The notes below the pieces were generated by a model. It was not told the DNA's origin. It ran no database searches and was given only the letters and a program-made list of their open reading frames with translations. A stretch of DNA of 54,872 nt from Candidatus Marinamargulisbacteria bacterium SCGC AG-410-N11 (lineage in GTDB: Bacteria > Margulisbacteria > Marinamargulisbacteria > GCA-2716485 > AG-410-N11): NCBI GenBank assembly GCA_003265895.1, contig QFBS01000006.1, positions 1 to 54,872 of the forward strand, in the 5' to 3' direction. Shown here piece by piece: positions 38,201 through 47,360 of this stretch. The position numbers and the translations under genes were made by a program. How positions within the stretch are numbered: the first letter of the stretch is position 1; the number at the start of each line of letters is the position of its first letter.

Positions 38201-40545
38201 GTGGTGATATTGATACTATTTAGAGCGGTTTGATAATTACGATCAATTGTTATTAATTGACTGTAGACTATATTTTTGATGCCCTCATTGGATAATATCC
38301 ACTTTAATTTTTGATAGTCTTGATTTAATCGTTTGATGTTATTGATAAATCGCTGCTTACTTGTAGGTTGTTCTTGTGGCGACGTTGACAGACGAACAAC
38401 ATCATTTGCAAATTCAATTTGTAGATCTTTAAAAATGGAAATTGCTTTAGAGCAAAATGCGTTAATTTCTTTTTCGAGAATTTTGAACAGTGTTATTTGA
38501 TTTTGATCTTGAGAGATGTTTTTTTGTAACCCATTCTCTGCTAATTGAATATTATTAGATAGTCCAGACAGCGCTTGAATGATTTCAGGTGATTGTGCAA
38601 TTTGAAAGCCCTGATCGTTTAATTCTTTTTTGTACTGAGTTAATGAACGATATGTTTCTTCAGCAGGACCTTCTGCATAGTTTATTAGTTTATCGGATAA
38701 TGTGTTAAATAAAAATGCTTTGATTTTTGGTATTGTATTACAATGTTCACATCCATTTATAGGGTTGCTTGGCTCTTTTAAGATGCCTAAACCGTAGTAA
38801 TCTAGTTCATTTAATAATCCGTGTTTAAACTGACCTGTTTGAGGATCTACAGGACTATTGATTCCATACAGCAACTCTAACAGTTGTTGTTTTTTTATAA
38901 TAATATGTCGAATAGTTGCTAATGGATTGTGATAGGGGCCAACGTTGGGGATATCTTTAATAGCTGCATTTCCATAATCGACAATAGCTTGTAGATAACG
39001 ATCTGCTTTATTTTTATTTAATACATATGTACTCCCTGATTCAAATATATCATGGGGTTTAATATTAATTGGGTCTAGAATTTGGATCGCATCGTTTGAA
39101 AGATGGACCGTTTCTTTTGTTATATCTGATTTAATAGGTTGGAATATAGAGTCTGTATTAATCATAAATGAATGTTTCATATCTAAACTAAATATATCGA
39201 ATGCCTCTTGTTGTTGTTGAGTAATTTTTTTTGAATTCCAGTTTTCTAATTCTTGATTGACAAGATCAATTTGTCCGATATAGTGTTCGTTATACGTGTC
39301 ATAGGTTTTTTGATAGTATTTTATGGGCGTTGATAGCCATGGCTTTGTTGTTGGTGTAGATACGTCGGATAGATTTCCGACCGTTAAATATAATAGTAGC
39401 TCTTTTTCGATGTCTGGTGTTGTAAATATTAAATCAGGATTTGATTGCCCAAAACTAATTAATGGTTTTAAGGAGGTATTTAAAGACCAAGTATGACACG
39501 GAGAATACGTGGGGTGACACATTTTTTTATGATCATCAGAAGTAGCTTCGGCACGTGTTGCCTGAATGGGTTCAGTTTTTATTTTAGTTCCGATTTGGTT
39601 ATTGGGTTCGCCGGGTGGAAAATTAATGGGATCTTCGGTTAAGTGTCGTGATGGCGATCCTTTAAGTTTAGTCGGTTTCGAGGATGGTATTTCCGTAATT
39701 GGGTTACTTGTTCCGCTAAACCAATATTGGTAACTATTTGATATAGAATCTGTTAGCCAATGCCATGCTTTAGTTGTTATCGATTCTTTTTGTTTTAAGT
39801 ATAATCCGGTTTGGTCTGGGTTTTGGGTGATTTCTTCTGTTATGGATAACTTATTTTGTGCTATTTGCTGTGATGATACTAGCGGGTTTGACTGATCTAA
39901 CGTTGTACTGGATGGGGTAGGGACTAATGCTAATGGCCCTGATGTTGTACTAGACACAATGGGTAGTGGTGCTGATCCTCGTAAGGCTTTAGATGGTGTT
40001 TTTGTGGATGGGTTTGCGGATGCTGTAGGAATAGAAGACAGAATGAGTAGACCATATAAAATAGTATTAGGAGTTAATAGTTTTGATTTGGAGCTGACCT
40101 TTAAGTGAGTGGAGCGAGCCTTTAATTTTGTTTTTTGTGTTACTTTTTGGACTAAATTGAATTTGTTTTTTAACCAGTGAGTTAATAAAATCTTGGATAA
40201 GTCATTAACATCTTTTCGATATAATTTCGGAGAAAAAGGGGTGTTATCATGATACCCTTTTAATGCTATTTTGAGTTCATGGTTGATTTGATTTAATATG
40301 CTTTTTATTTTTTGGTTGCTTACTTTAAAACTTGGTTCCAGTGTTATCTTATTAAAAATTGAGTCTGATTTTTTTAAGACGGTTTGAATCACTTTGCTGT
40401 AAGAACAATTTGCAGGGTTTGATAATGCATAATAAAAATTCGATTGATTTGAAAGTGATAATCTTTTTGTTAGTATCGCTTGTGTACGCTGTTGAGGCGA
40501 ATGGCTACAAGCTTTAGGATTAATTGAAGGATTGTTAATATTCAT
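35203..40545 (-). CDS. Giant bitopic membrane protein, unknown
   Basis: 1780 residues. Residues ~155-178 are hydrophobic and end in TASANPS, an unusually late signal-anchor or cleavable signal after a basic 150-residue head. A Pro/Ser/Thr-rich part (~180-330) leads into a long helical region, with a second membrane helix at ~1118-1142 followed by KKKKQQ. So ~950 residues are probably outside the inner membrane and both ends inside. The C-terminal ~620 residues are helical and charged, including an acidic/Lys patch (~1650-1665). No known domain. AAAAAGG precedes the ATG. It could be part of an envelope machine or a host-membrane protein; the sequence does not decide. Confidence 0.65.
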   Translation of the reverse strand: MNINNPSINPKACSHSPQQRTQAILTKRLSLSNQSNFYYALSNPANCSYSKVIQTVLKKSDSIFNKITLEPSFKVSNQKIKSILNQINHELKIALKGYHDNTPFSPKLYRKDVNDLSKILLTHWLKNKFNLVQKVTQKTKLKARSTHLKVSSKSKLLTPNTILYGLLILSSIPTASANPSTKTPSKALRGSAPLPIVSSTTSGPLALVPTPSSTTLDQSNPLVSSQQIAQNKLSITEEITQNPDQTGLYLKQKESITTKAWHWLTDSISNSYQYWFSGTSNPITEIPSSKPTKLKGSPSRHLTEDPINFPPGEPNNQIGTKIKTEPIQATRAEATSDDHKKMCHPTYSPCHTWSLNTSLKPLISFGQSNPDLIFTTPDIEKELLLYLTVGNLSDVSTPTTKPWLSTPIKYYQKTYDTYNEHYIGQIDLVNQELENWNSKKITQQQQEAFDIFSLDMKHSFMINTDSIFQPIKSDITKETVHLSNDAIQILDPINIKPHDIFESGSTYVLNKNKADRYLQAIVDYGNAAIKDIPNVGPYHNPLATIRHIIIKKQQLLELLYGINSPVDPQTGQFKHGLLNELDYYGLGILKEPSNPINGCEHCNTIPKIKAFLFNTLSDKLINYAEGPAEETYRSLTQYKKELNDQGFQIAQSPEIIQALSGLSNNIQLAENGLQKNISQDQNQITLFKILEKEINAFCSKAISIFKDLQIEFANDVVRLSTSPQEQPTSKQRFINNIKRLNQDYQKLKWILSNEGIKNIVYSQLITIDRNYQTALNSINITTPNNLYYNTFQKIEMLYLFNQNYNYINTLLSISNSVESMNDFNQLLKDSTGYNVNEIKQLSDQLKLHTIKKIHVLTEHFLLNIVVGDTKKNIISPILYNQNKPTLTWEALEECCSESTEFMNSPYSNTLLDIYKEFNLNQNNAFKNNAKLLFSKLKQKSDAIKALYLNQLSIHHDRLNTLQGLQSLYDDNQNLSFNQDNKYRLSSILTPTQSQLSSIPHANLTLPELNPVESFKSRLIDDVQNVEAFLIKYPAIQNISNPEFEPITKELVINQESLLDEKNDILKDINTLYMSLDPTYPGKPAIKQLSNRVSNDIKSIKSLKKLIELEKAEAIRKQNELMITVGISTASVILMLLIVKLYVKKKKQQKIRQQQAIAAQRREIELQAARSIEHRQWDQFKEKIRTNTIVATDVAPFLNAIQQFKSSLKDNIPRDLLNIALSQPIKIKPDVIQEIINQNITLTQNLFVSNGLRITIKMPISNYQIPVTNQDKLYFNSKAIENISSDNENIIKQDDIIRVIYDGSQPLDPVDKITMLKNKYSALFTINDIIYNRNMDPLNVKAQIETYFAKVVAFISTTDRPPESTNAYIQHLEQLCCKAHIENNPIKKEALCNQLKLLLPPSEQNICVDGRIERAKDLFVRNMGTQSINADINNYLREISLRLVRKYENYSTINTYIGGRIHREHDIQKILATIKLAQQSQYGRYVSINQLTKNNKSDFMQYILSTIIKDFTPKSFITWLTEKKYQKEMDQIKDYIRIKQDPTLSKISALIEEDPNQIHQMFKLLYQSYSLIDKQKDTYFIFDFDEDTYLPKQLNIAGFLHGLSILDKALKTINSGRRFTDENSPLIIDCLKFLFLKKSESDSRIESKEDKNEEKESKSDQEIIFSDYIDRFKLDDNEKRILKEVLMASTIDNDNQEHIYIIQKITNIEKMQRLENIKKHIQLELTNQGFISISETPFTATIELLQELFKKPIPQQHIEVKEQKGERRHVDYIEIEINDAD

Positions 40546-40825
40546 AGTTAATACCTTTTTAAATTATTTATTTGATTATCGTAAGAATGATGTTAAAAGT
40601 TGCATTAAAAAATATTAATATTTCTAGAGGGCAAATTTTGGATAGTTATTGGCTATTATTAACGTTATATCTATTACCTTTAATTTTTCTTAATTAATTT
40701 TCTTTTCTCTTAAAGGCAAACATTATCTTGTTTTATATAGTTAATTATCGTTTAAGATATACTAAAGTGATATAGATTAAACATAATCACTTTTCAGAAA
40801 TAATCCCAGTGAATGATTAACTTTC

Positions 40826-40834
40826 TGATATCAT
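40826..40834 (+). promoter_or_regulatory. Extended -10 of the 5-oxoprolinase gene, leaderless type
   Basis: TGA-TATCAT (TG at 40826-40827, TATCAT 40829-40834), exactly 6 nt before ATG 40841. No good -35 and no Shine-Dalgarno. The intergenic stretch 40546-40825 shows no other feature. Confidence 0.55.
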
Positions 40835-40840
40835 ATTAAT

Positions 40841-43800
40841 ATGTGGACAATTTGGATTGATCGTGGTGGTACTTTTACTGATATTATAGCGTTGTCACCA
40901 GGCGGAAAATATGATGTTGTTAAGGTGCTTACCGCTAAGACTTCTTTATTTGTGGCTATACGGGAGTTGTTAAACTTAAAACCAGATCAAACATGTCCAT
41001 TATTAACGGTTCATCTCGGTTCAACTATTGCTACGAATGCATTGCTCGAAAAAAAAGGGGTACCCTTTGCGTTATTTATTACAAAAGGATTTGGCGACTT
41101 ATTAACGATTGGTAATCAACAGCGGCCAAACATTTTTGACTATTTTATTAAAAAGCAACATCCATTACCGTCGTTAGTGGTTGAATTTAATGCCCGTTTA
41201 GATACTAACGGAACGGTTGTTCGTTCAATGGATGACTCTGCTATTATTGATCAACTCAAGTCGGTTTATAATCAAGGGATTCGATCATTAGCGGTTGTTG
41301 ATTGTCATTCTTATATCAATAAAGATCATGAAGAACGGATATGTCGATTAGCACAGGATATTGGATTTGATTTTGTGACGGGTTCGGCAGACTTAATGCC
41401 CGAAATGGGTTTGTTAGCTCGAACAGAAACGACATGTTTAGATGCTTATTTAACGCCGCTTATTCAAGATTACTTTCATGATATGTCGCCTGATATAGAC
41501 CAAACAGGATGTAAGGTTATGATGTCTAATGGTGGGTTAGTCGATTATCGGCAGGCGAGGGGCCCTGATTTAGTTTTGTCGGGTCCAGCAGGTGGTGTAT
41601 TGGGTATGGCAACGTTATCTTCAGCGTTGAATCGAACTCATTTAATTGGTTTTGATATGGGCGGGACATCGACCGATGTTGCTCGTTTTACAGATCGGCC
41701 GGATTGGTGTGCTTCGCTTTCGGTTGGCGGTTATCGTGTGAAACGTCCGATTATTGATATTCATACTATTGCTGCTGGTGGGGGATCTATTTGTCGGGTT
41801 AGTTCGGGGCGATTAGTAGTTGGGCCAGATAGCGCGGGGGCTAGTCCGGGTCCGTTGTGTTATGGCCATCAAAACGATCAAGGCGAATGGCTGGCTCATG
41901 AACTAACGGTAACGGATCTTAATTTATTTTTGGGTCGGGTTGTTCCTGATAATTTTCCGTTATCTTTATCTGTAGAACGAGTTAAACCGCACTTAAGCTT
42001 ATTAATGTCGGCTACATCTTATGATAATCGCCAACTCGAGCAATTAGCGCAAGGGTTTTTAGATGTCGCCAATACTCATATGGCACAAGCGGTTCGCACC
42101 CTAGTTACGGCAAAAGGGGCCGATCCCAGAGACTATGCCTTGTGCTGTTATGGCGGTGCCGGCGGACAACATATTGCTGCCATTGCCCGAGAATTGGGTA
42201 TTGATACGATTATTTGTCATCCATTAGCTGGTGTTTTTTCGGCATTTGGTATCGGTCATGCGCCATTAACGTGGCAACAGTCATGTCCTGTTGGAAATTA
42301 CCATTTAAGTGATGATTGGAGGCAGGGTCTTAGCTTAGAATTGTCTCAATTAAAACAGGCGGGTGATGAATATGTTCGTCAACATGATTGGCAGCGTTAT
42401 GATTTAGACTTTGAATATCAATTTGAGTGTCGGTACCAAAATATGGGTGATGTTTTAGTAGTTTCTGATCGGGAAGGTGATGATTTAAGGGCGACATTTG
42501 AGTTGCTTTTTAAGCAACAGTCGGGTTATGTTTTACCAGATACTCCGATCGAGGTGGTCCAGTGTCGACTTTGGATTCGAGTCAGTGTGGAGGGTTCTCG
42601 ATTTGAGTATCAAGTCGATCATGAAACAGATACGCGACCCGTTCGATATCAATCCATGTATTTAAATGGTGAGTGGCAGAACGTTCCTGTTTTTTGGCGT
42701 CGATCATTAGCGTCACAGGTTAATTTTGCGGGACCTGCTATGATTTTAGATGATATTACAACGTTGATTGTTGAGCCTGACTTTGACTTTATAGTTGATC
42801 AACAGGGGATATTAACCATGACTCGACAAGTATCTACAAAACAGATGGTGGATTCGTCTTATGATTCGGCGTTATTAGAAGTATTTAATCATCGGTTTAT
42901 GGCGATTGCATCTCAGATGGGAGACCAATTACAACGTACGGCTCGTTCGGTAAATGTTAAGGAGCGATTGGATTTTTCCTGTGCTTTATTTGATGATAAG
43001 GGGTATTTAGTGGCGAATGCACCCCATATTCCTGTTCATTTAGGCGCTATGGGAACCTGTGTTCGTGCTGTTATTGATAAAATAAAAACCTTCGAGAAAG
43101 GGACTTCTTATTTAACTAATCATCCTTATCAAGGCGGTTCGCATTTACCAGACCTAACGGTGGTGTCTCCAGTATTTTTAAAGTATCAATCAACACCTTC
43201 TTTTTTTGTGGCTAGTCGGGCTCATCATGCCGATATTGGCGGGCCAACGCCTGGTTCGATGCCGGCATTTTCGACTACCTTAAAGGAAGAAGGGATTGTG
43301 ATTCCGATCACAACGATTGCTACAAAATATCAGTTATTAGAGTCGGTATTTAAGGACATTTTTTTATCAGTTGAATATCCGGTTCGTTATCCGGCAGATA
43401 ATCGATACGATTTATTAGCGCAATTGGCGGCTAATCGTTATGGCGAACAGTTATTAGATCAGTTGGTTAGCGACTATTCGTTATCGGTTGTGTTAGCTTA
43501 TATGGGTTATATTCGTGACCATTCAGCTGGCTATGTTAAGGATTTATTTAAACAAGTGGATGGTAAGCCGCGTCGATTTAAGGATACATTAGATGATGGA
43601 TCGGTTATTGCAGTTACACTTTCGGTGGTTGAGCAGCGATTACGCATTGACTTTTCTCATTCAGCAGGACCATCTAAAACTAATTTTAATTGCCCGCTTG
43701 CCGTGGTACGATCGGCGGTTTTGTATGTATTACGATTACAACTGGGCCCTTATGTTCCGCTAAATGATGGTTGTTTAGATAATGTTGATATTATTGTTAA

Positions 43801-44380
43801 ACCCAGTAGTTTATTGAGCCCACCGAATGATGTTGCTGTTGTTGCAGGTAATGTTGAAACATCGCAACGGATTGTGGATGTATTGTTGGGTTGTTTTGGA
43901 TTAGCAGCTGCTAGTCAAGGAACGATGAATAATATTACGTTTGGTAACCATTCGTTTGGTTATTATGAAACGATCGGTGGGGGTGTTGGCGGGTCGCACT
44001 TAGGTCCGGGAGCTAGTTCTGTTCATTCTCATATGACCAATACATGTATTACCGATCCCGAAATTTTAGAGCGTTATTATCCCATTCGTTTGGTATCGTT
44101 TAACGTACGACAGGGGTCGGGAGGGGATGGTTATTTTCCAGGTGGTCATGGCATTATTCGACACTATCAATTTTTAGAACACTTATCGATATCACTTATC
44201 ACACAGCGTCGGGTGACAGCGCCTTTTGGTTTAAATGGAGGGGGTGCAGGAAAGTCGGGATCTAATCGGTTGATCACTTCGGATGGTGTCATTGACTTGG
44301 GCTTTATCGATCAGCGGAGTGTTAATGAAGGGGATGAATTGATTATTGAAACGCCGGGAGGAGGCGGTTTTGGAGAGTAG
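40841..44380 (+). CDS. oplAH: ATP-dependent 5-oxoprolinase, fused HyuA/HyuB form
   Basis: 1179 residues. It hydrolyses 5-oxoproline to glutamate with ATP, a step of glutathione salvage in the cytoplasm. The HyuA-like half opens with the phosphate-binding DRGGTFTDI (8-16) and has FDMGGTSTDVAR near 275-286 and AAGGGSI, as in ASKHA-fold hydantoinases. The HyuB-like half starts near 680 (HRFMAIASQMG, RTARSVNVKERLDFSCALFD) and carries HIPVHLGAM, the ligand-rich NHPYQGGSHLPD and RAHHADIGG, and a Gly-rich C-terminus. Length matches the fused eukaryotic/bacterial enzyme. Codon choice is visibly less AT-rich than in the neighbouring accessory genes, as expected of a core gene. Transcription is probably leaderless. 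Confidence 0.93.
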   Translation: MWTIWIDRGGTFTDIIALSPGGKYDVVKVLTAKTSLFVAIRELLNLKPDQTCPLLTVHLGSTIATNALLEKKGVPFALFITKGFGDLLTIGNQQRPNIFDYFIKKQHPLPSLVVEFNARLDTNGTVVRSMDDSAIIDQLKSVYNQGIRSLAVVDCHSYINKDHEERICRLAQDIGFDFVTGSADLMPEMGLLARTETTCLDAYLTPLIQDYFHDMSPDIDQTGCKVMMSNGGLVDYRQARGPDLVLSGPAGGVLGMATLSSALNRTHLIGFDMGGTSTDVARFTDRPDWCASLSVGGYRVKRPIIDIHTIAAGGGSICRVSSGRLVVGPDSAGASPGPLCYGHQNDQGEWLAHELTVTDLNLFLGRVVPDNFPLSLSVERVKPHLSLLMSATSYDNRQLEQLAQGFLDVANTHMAQAVRTLVTAKGADPRDYALCCYGGAGGQHIAAIARELGIDTIICHPLAGVFSAFGIGHAPLTWQQSCPVGNYHLSDDWRQGLSLELSQLKQAGDEYVRQHDWQRYDLDFEYQFECRYQNMGDVLVVSDREGDDLRATFELLFKQQSGYVLPDTPIEVVQCRLWIRVSVEGSRFEYQVDHETDTRPVRYQSMYLNGEWQNVPVFWRRSLASQVNFAGPAMILDDITTLIVEPDFDFIVDQQGILTMTRQVSTKQMVDSSYDSALLEVFNHRFMAIASQMGDQLQRTARSVNVKERLDFSCALFDDKGYLVANAPHIPVHLGAMGTCVRAVIDKIKTFEKGTSYLTNHPYQGGSHLPDLTVVSPVFLKYQSTPSFFVASRAHHADIGGPTPGSMPAFSTTLKEEGIVIPITTIATKYQLLESVFKDIFLSVEYPVRYPADNRYDLLAQLAANRYGEQLLDQLVSDYSLSVVLAYMGYIRDHSAGYVKDLFKQVDGKPRRFKDTLDDGSVIAVTLSVVEQRLRIDFSHSAGPSKTNFNCPLAVVRSAVLYVLRLQLGPYVPLNDGCLDNVDIIVKPSSLLSPPNDVAVVAGNVETSQRIVDVLLGCFGLAAASQGTMNNITFGNHSFGYYETIGGGVGGSHLGPGASSVHSHMTNTCITDPEILERYYPIRLVSFNVRQGSGGDGYFPGGHGIIRHYQFLEHLSISLITQRRVTAPFGLNGGGAGKSGSNRLITSDGVIDLGFIDQRSVNEGDELIIETPGGGGFGE

Positions 44381-44386
44381 GGGATA

Positions 44387-44590
44387 TTAGAAGAATACTT
44401 TAACTCCTTTATCTCGGAGTTCTTGTTTTTTTTCTGCGGTGATTTTCCAACATCTCCATAAACTAATACTTGTTAAATTTGATAGATGAGCTAATCCAGT
44501 ATTGGTGATTTTGTTACAATCAAATAAATTAATTTTGGTAACAGTTTTAGGGTAGGTTAACCAACCCGACACCGGTGATAACTAGATCAA
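44387..44590 (-). pseudogene. LRR gene 3' fragment with a one-base frameshift
   Basis: The C-terminal end of an LRR gene (INLFDCNKITNTGLAHL..., ending KKQELRDKGVKVFF). Reading upstream, the expected G-L-V-N-L-P-K-T-V-T is broken by one extra base: GGG at 44550-44552 (CCC in the coding strand) where CC is expected. No promoter or N-terminal domain remains. It lies 6 bp after the 5-oxoprolinase stop. Confidence 0.75.
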
Positions 44591-44673
44591 ACATGCTTTC
44601 GAATGAAATTGGACATATTAGGGTTTTTTAATATTTTTTAATGTATTTGTTTGTTTTCAGTAATATATCCTAT

Positions 44674-46446
44674 TTACGAATGATTTATAAACGTTAAGTT
44701 TTGTGGTTTTATTCCTATTTTTTTTGTATTTCCAGAAGGTAATGTAATGGTAACTCCATATCGAAAGTGGTCGGCATTTAAACCATTAATAATACCATTT
44801 AAACCGTTATAGGATTTGTTTTTAAGACCCTTTAAAATAACGTTAGTTTGATCTGGAAATCGTTTGAATATAAATCGAGTAAACATACCATCCATTACTT
44901 TTTTTTGTTGTGGATTCAATTTGCGATACTCTTGTTCCGAGATTTGATTTTTATGTAAATGTTCTTCTAGACACATAAACCCAACTGAACTAGCAGCCGA
45001 TTTAAGTTGGCGAGAATCAACAGAAAGTGTCCAATTAACATATCCTGGCCAATGTAAAAAGTTAGAAATTTTACCATAAATAATCGGAGGAAAAGGCCGA
45101 AGATTGTTTAAAGAAGAATCTGAACAAGTATAATCTAAAACTAAAAAAGTAGAACTGAGTGGGAACTTATTAAAAACAGATTTAAAGTAAGGGCAAGCCC
45201 ATATCTGATTTTGTTTTGTTTTATCTATTTTAGATATTGTGGGCTGTTGAGTTGTTGCTAATGGAGCATTTTGTTTTTTTCTTTGTTTTTTATTTTTTTT
45301 CTTTGATTTCTTTTTCTTTTTAGTTATTTTTGAAGATAGCTTTGAAGGTTGCTTCATAGAATCTGAAAAATAGTCATTAAGATTTTCTTTTAAATTTGAA
45401 TTAATAAACTGATAAACATCTGTATTTTGTTTTACCGTACTATCTTGATAATGTAATACATAAGGTGGTTCAAAATGATCTAATTTCACCATAGGAAAAT
45501 ACTTTAATACGACTTCTAGTAACGCTGGGCTAAGATAAACATGCTTAGATGACTTATGTTTAAACGACTTTGTTTGTGTTGAAATTATCTGATCAATTAA
45601 ACTTTCTAAATTAATTTTTGGGTTATAGTTAATCTTTGTTGCCAGAATTTTAACCAAATTAGAGCATGAATATTGAATATTTTTGGCATTATTCAAATAG
45701 TTTATAATTTCTTTACTTATAAGGGGTTTTAAAAAATATTTCATATTTTCAAATTTTCTTATATCGATACTAATAGCATGTTGTCTTGTTTTAAATTCGC
45801 CATTATTAAAAACAATATTTTCGGTTGGTAAATCATCTAATAATTCATTTAAAACAATCAGAGCATCTTTAGGAGCAACCAGGTCTTGGTTTTGGGTAAA
45901 CGGTTTTATAATATTAAAAGGGACTGCTCGTATTTCTTTAGTTGGATAGTTAGATTGCAATGTATTAACGCATTTTGACAGCATATTTTTAGATTGATCA
46001 AACAATATACATGTTTTAAAGTGAGTATGATGACGTAATGCCGATGTAGCAAATTGGCCTTCTCCTGGCCCGATTTCGATATATGTTTTTATGGTCTCTA
46101 AACCAGGAATCCCTCGAATCATCCAATCGCCATATTGATTGGGCATTAATGTAGATGCTGTTGCAAATAATTTAAAAGAACCTGTTTGTTCAATATGTTT
46201 TAGTGCCGATCTACCATTTCCAGCATCGACTTTTTGTAAATAAGGAGGGTAAAATTCATCTGTTGAGATACCCGTAACACTACTTAAATCTGGGACTAGT
46301 GTATACACTAATTGATTTAAAAATGATTGAATATTAAACATCATATTAGATGGTATAACATGACTATTATCAACCACTTGTGTTGAAAGCGAAATTAATT
46401 GTTTTTTTTGTAAGTTATTAGCGATAATTTTACATAAAAATGACAT
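44674..46446 (-). CDS. MidA/NDUFAF7-like SAM-dependent methyltransferase with polybasic insert
   Basis: 590 residues. Residues ~95-220 fit the MidA family (NDUFAF7, a protein-arginine methyltransferase of mitochondria): SAM motif I EIGPGEG (124-130), LFDQSKNM as the second strand, and NELLDDLPTENIVFNNGEF in place of the family's NEFFDALP. Family members are ~350-400 residues; this one is longer, with a Lys-rich run (~366-388, long stretches of K with R and Q) in a disordered insert and an extra C-terminal ~190 residues. The polybasic run could be a nuclear/nucleolar signal or a nucleic-acid tether. A host-directed protein methyltransferase is an inference; a divergent respiratory-assembly MidA is the alternative. 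Confidence 0.65.
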   Translation of the reverse strand: MSFLCKIIANNLQKKQLISLSTQVVDNSHVIPSNMMFNIQSFLNQLVYTLVPDLSSVTGISTDEFYPPYLQKVDAGNGRSALKHIEQTGSFKLFATASTLMPNQYGDWMIRGIPGLETIKTYIEIGPGEGQFATSALRHHTHFKTCILFDQSKNMLSKCVNTLQSNYPTKEIRAVPFNIIKPFTQNQDLVAPKDALIVLNELLDDLPTENIVFNNGEFKTRQHAISIDIRKFENMKYFLKPLISKEIINYLNNAKNIQYSCSNLVKILATKINYNPKINLESLIDQIISTQTKSFKHKSSKHVYLSPALLEVVLKYFPMVKLDHFEPPYVLHYQDSTVKQNTDVYQFINSNLKENLNDYFSDSMKQPSKLSSKITKKKKKSKKKNKKQRKKQNAPLATTQQPTISKIDKTKQNQIWACPYFKSVFNKFPLSSTFLVLDYTCSDSSLNNLRPFPPIIYGKISNFLHWPGYVNWTLSVDSRQLKSAASSVGFMCLEEHLHKNQISEQEYRKLNPQQKKVMDGMFTRFIFKRFPDQTNVILKGLKNKSYNGLNGIINGLNADHFRYGVTITLPSGNTKKIGIKPQNLTFINHS

Positions 46447-46599
46447 TATTTAAACCTGAATTTATAAGATTATATATGGTTATAATCTATTTTATATTTT
46501 ATTTCAATAGCTTATTTTATGTATTTAAAAAATATCTAACCATATTCTTTTATTTTAACTAAGTAAATTCAATATTTGAATCAATAATTTTAAAATTAA

Positions 46600-47156
46600 A
46601 TGTTGTAAAAGAAATATCAACAATTGGTTAAATAATCAAAAAGACCTTTACGAGAGTAAACAATATAGAAATTATACTATATTCATTTATATGAATGTAG
46701 AAATATTACTGATTCAAGATTATCTTACAAGTGTAATAACAATTAATGTATGGGATTGTAAACAAATTACAGATTCAGGATTAGCTTATCTTTCAAATAT
46801 AATAAATATTGATTTAAGTGTGTGTAAAAAAAATCACCGATGCCGGATTAAAACATTTAAAAAATGTAAAAATAATTAATTTAAACGGATGTACAAAAAT
46901 CACCGATGCCGGATTAGCTTATCTTAAACATGTAAAAGATATTAGTTTAGGTCAATGTAAAAATATTACCGATGCCGGATTAGCAAATTTACCTAAAACC
47001 ATAACAACTATTAATTTATATATTTGTAAACAAATCAACGATGCAGGATTAGATCATCTTACAAATGTAAAAGAGATTAATTTAAGGTGTTGTTATAATA
47101 TTACCGATGCCAAAAAACAAGAACTCCGAGATAAAGGTATTGAAGTATACGGTTAA
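46600..47156 (+). pseudogene. LRR-family pseudogene with at least two frameshifts
   Basis: Homologous to the intact LRR gene at 50738 from its linker onward (46600-46690 aligns with codons ~90-115) through the final LRDKGIEVYG. The frame is broken twice: about 5 bp missing near 46718 (AGATTA-TCTTAC instead of AGATTAGCTTATCTTAC), and an A8 run at 46826-46833 where intact copies have A7. The part after 46833 is open for four LRRs to the stop at 47154. The N-terminal domain and promoter are absent. Confidence 0.8.
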
Positions 47157-47183
47157 TTAAACGTGATTTGTATATTAACTAAC

Positions 47184-47345
47184 TATTGAAAAATTAACTT
47201 AAGCTATTGTACTCAAATTACAGATATTGGATTAACTCATCTTACAAAAGTAACAGTAATTTATTTAAATTTGAGTAACAAAATCACCGATGTTAAAAAA
47301 CAAGAACTCCGAGATAAAGGTATTAAAGTAACTTTTCTTTTATAA
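47184..47345 (+). pseudogene. LRR relic fused to a truncated promoter cassette
   Basis: The cassette starts (ACTATTGAAAA, TTGAAA at 47186-47191) but jumps directly into an internal LRR unit (NLSYCTQITDIGLTHL) and the family C-terminus (KKQELRDKGIKV), so about 250 codons were deleted. Immediately downstream of the previous pseudogene. Confidence 0.75.
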
Positions 47346-47360
47346 CTCTAAGTTGTTAAA

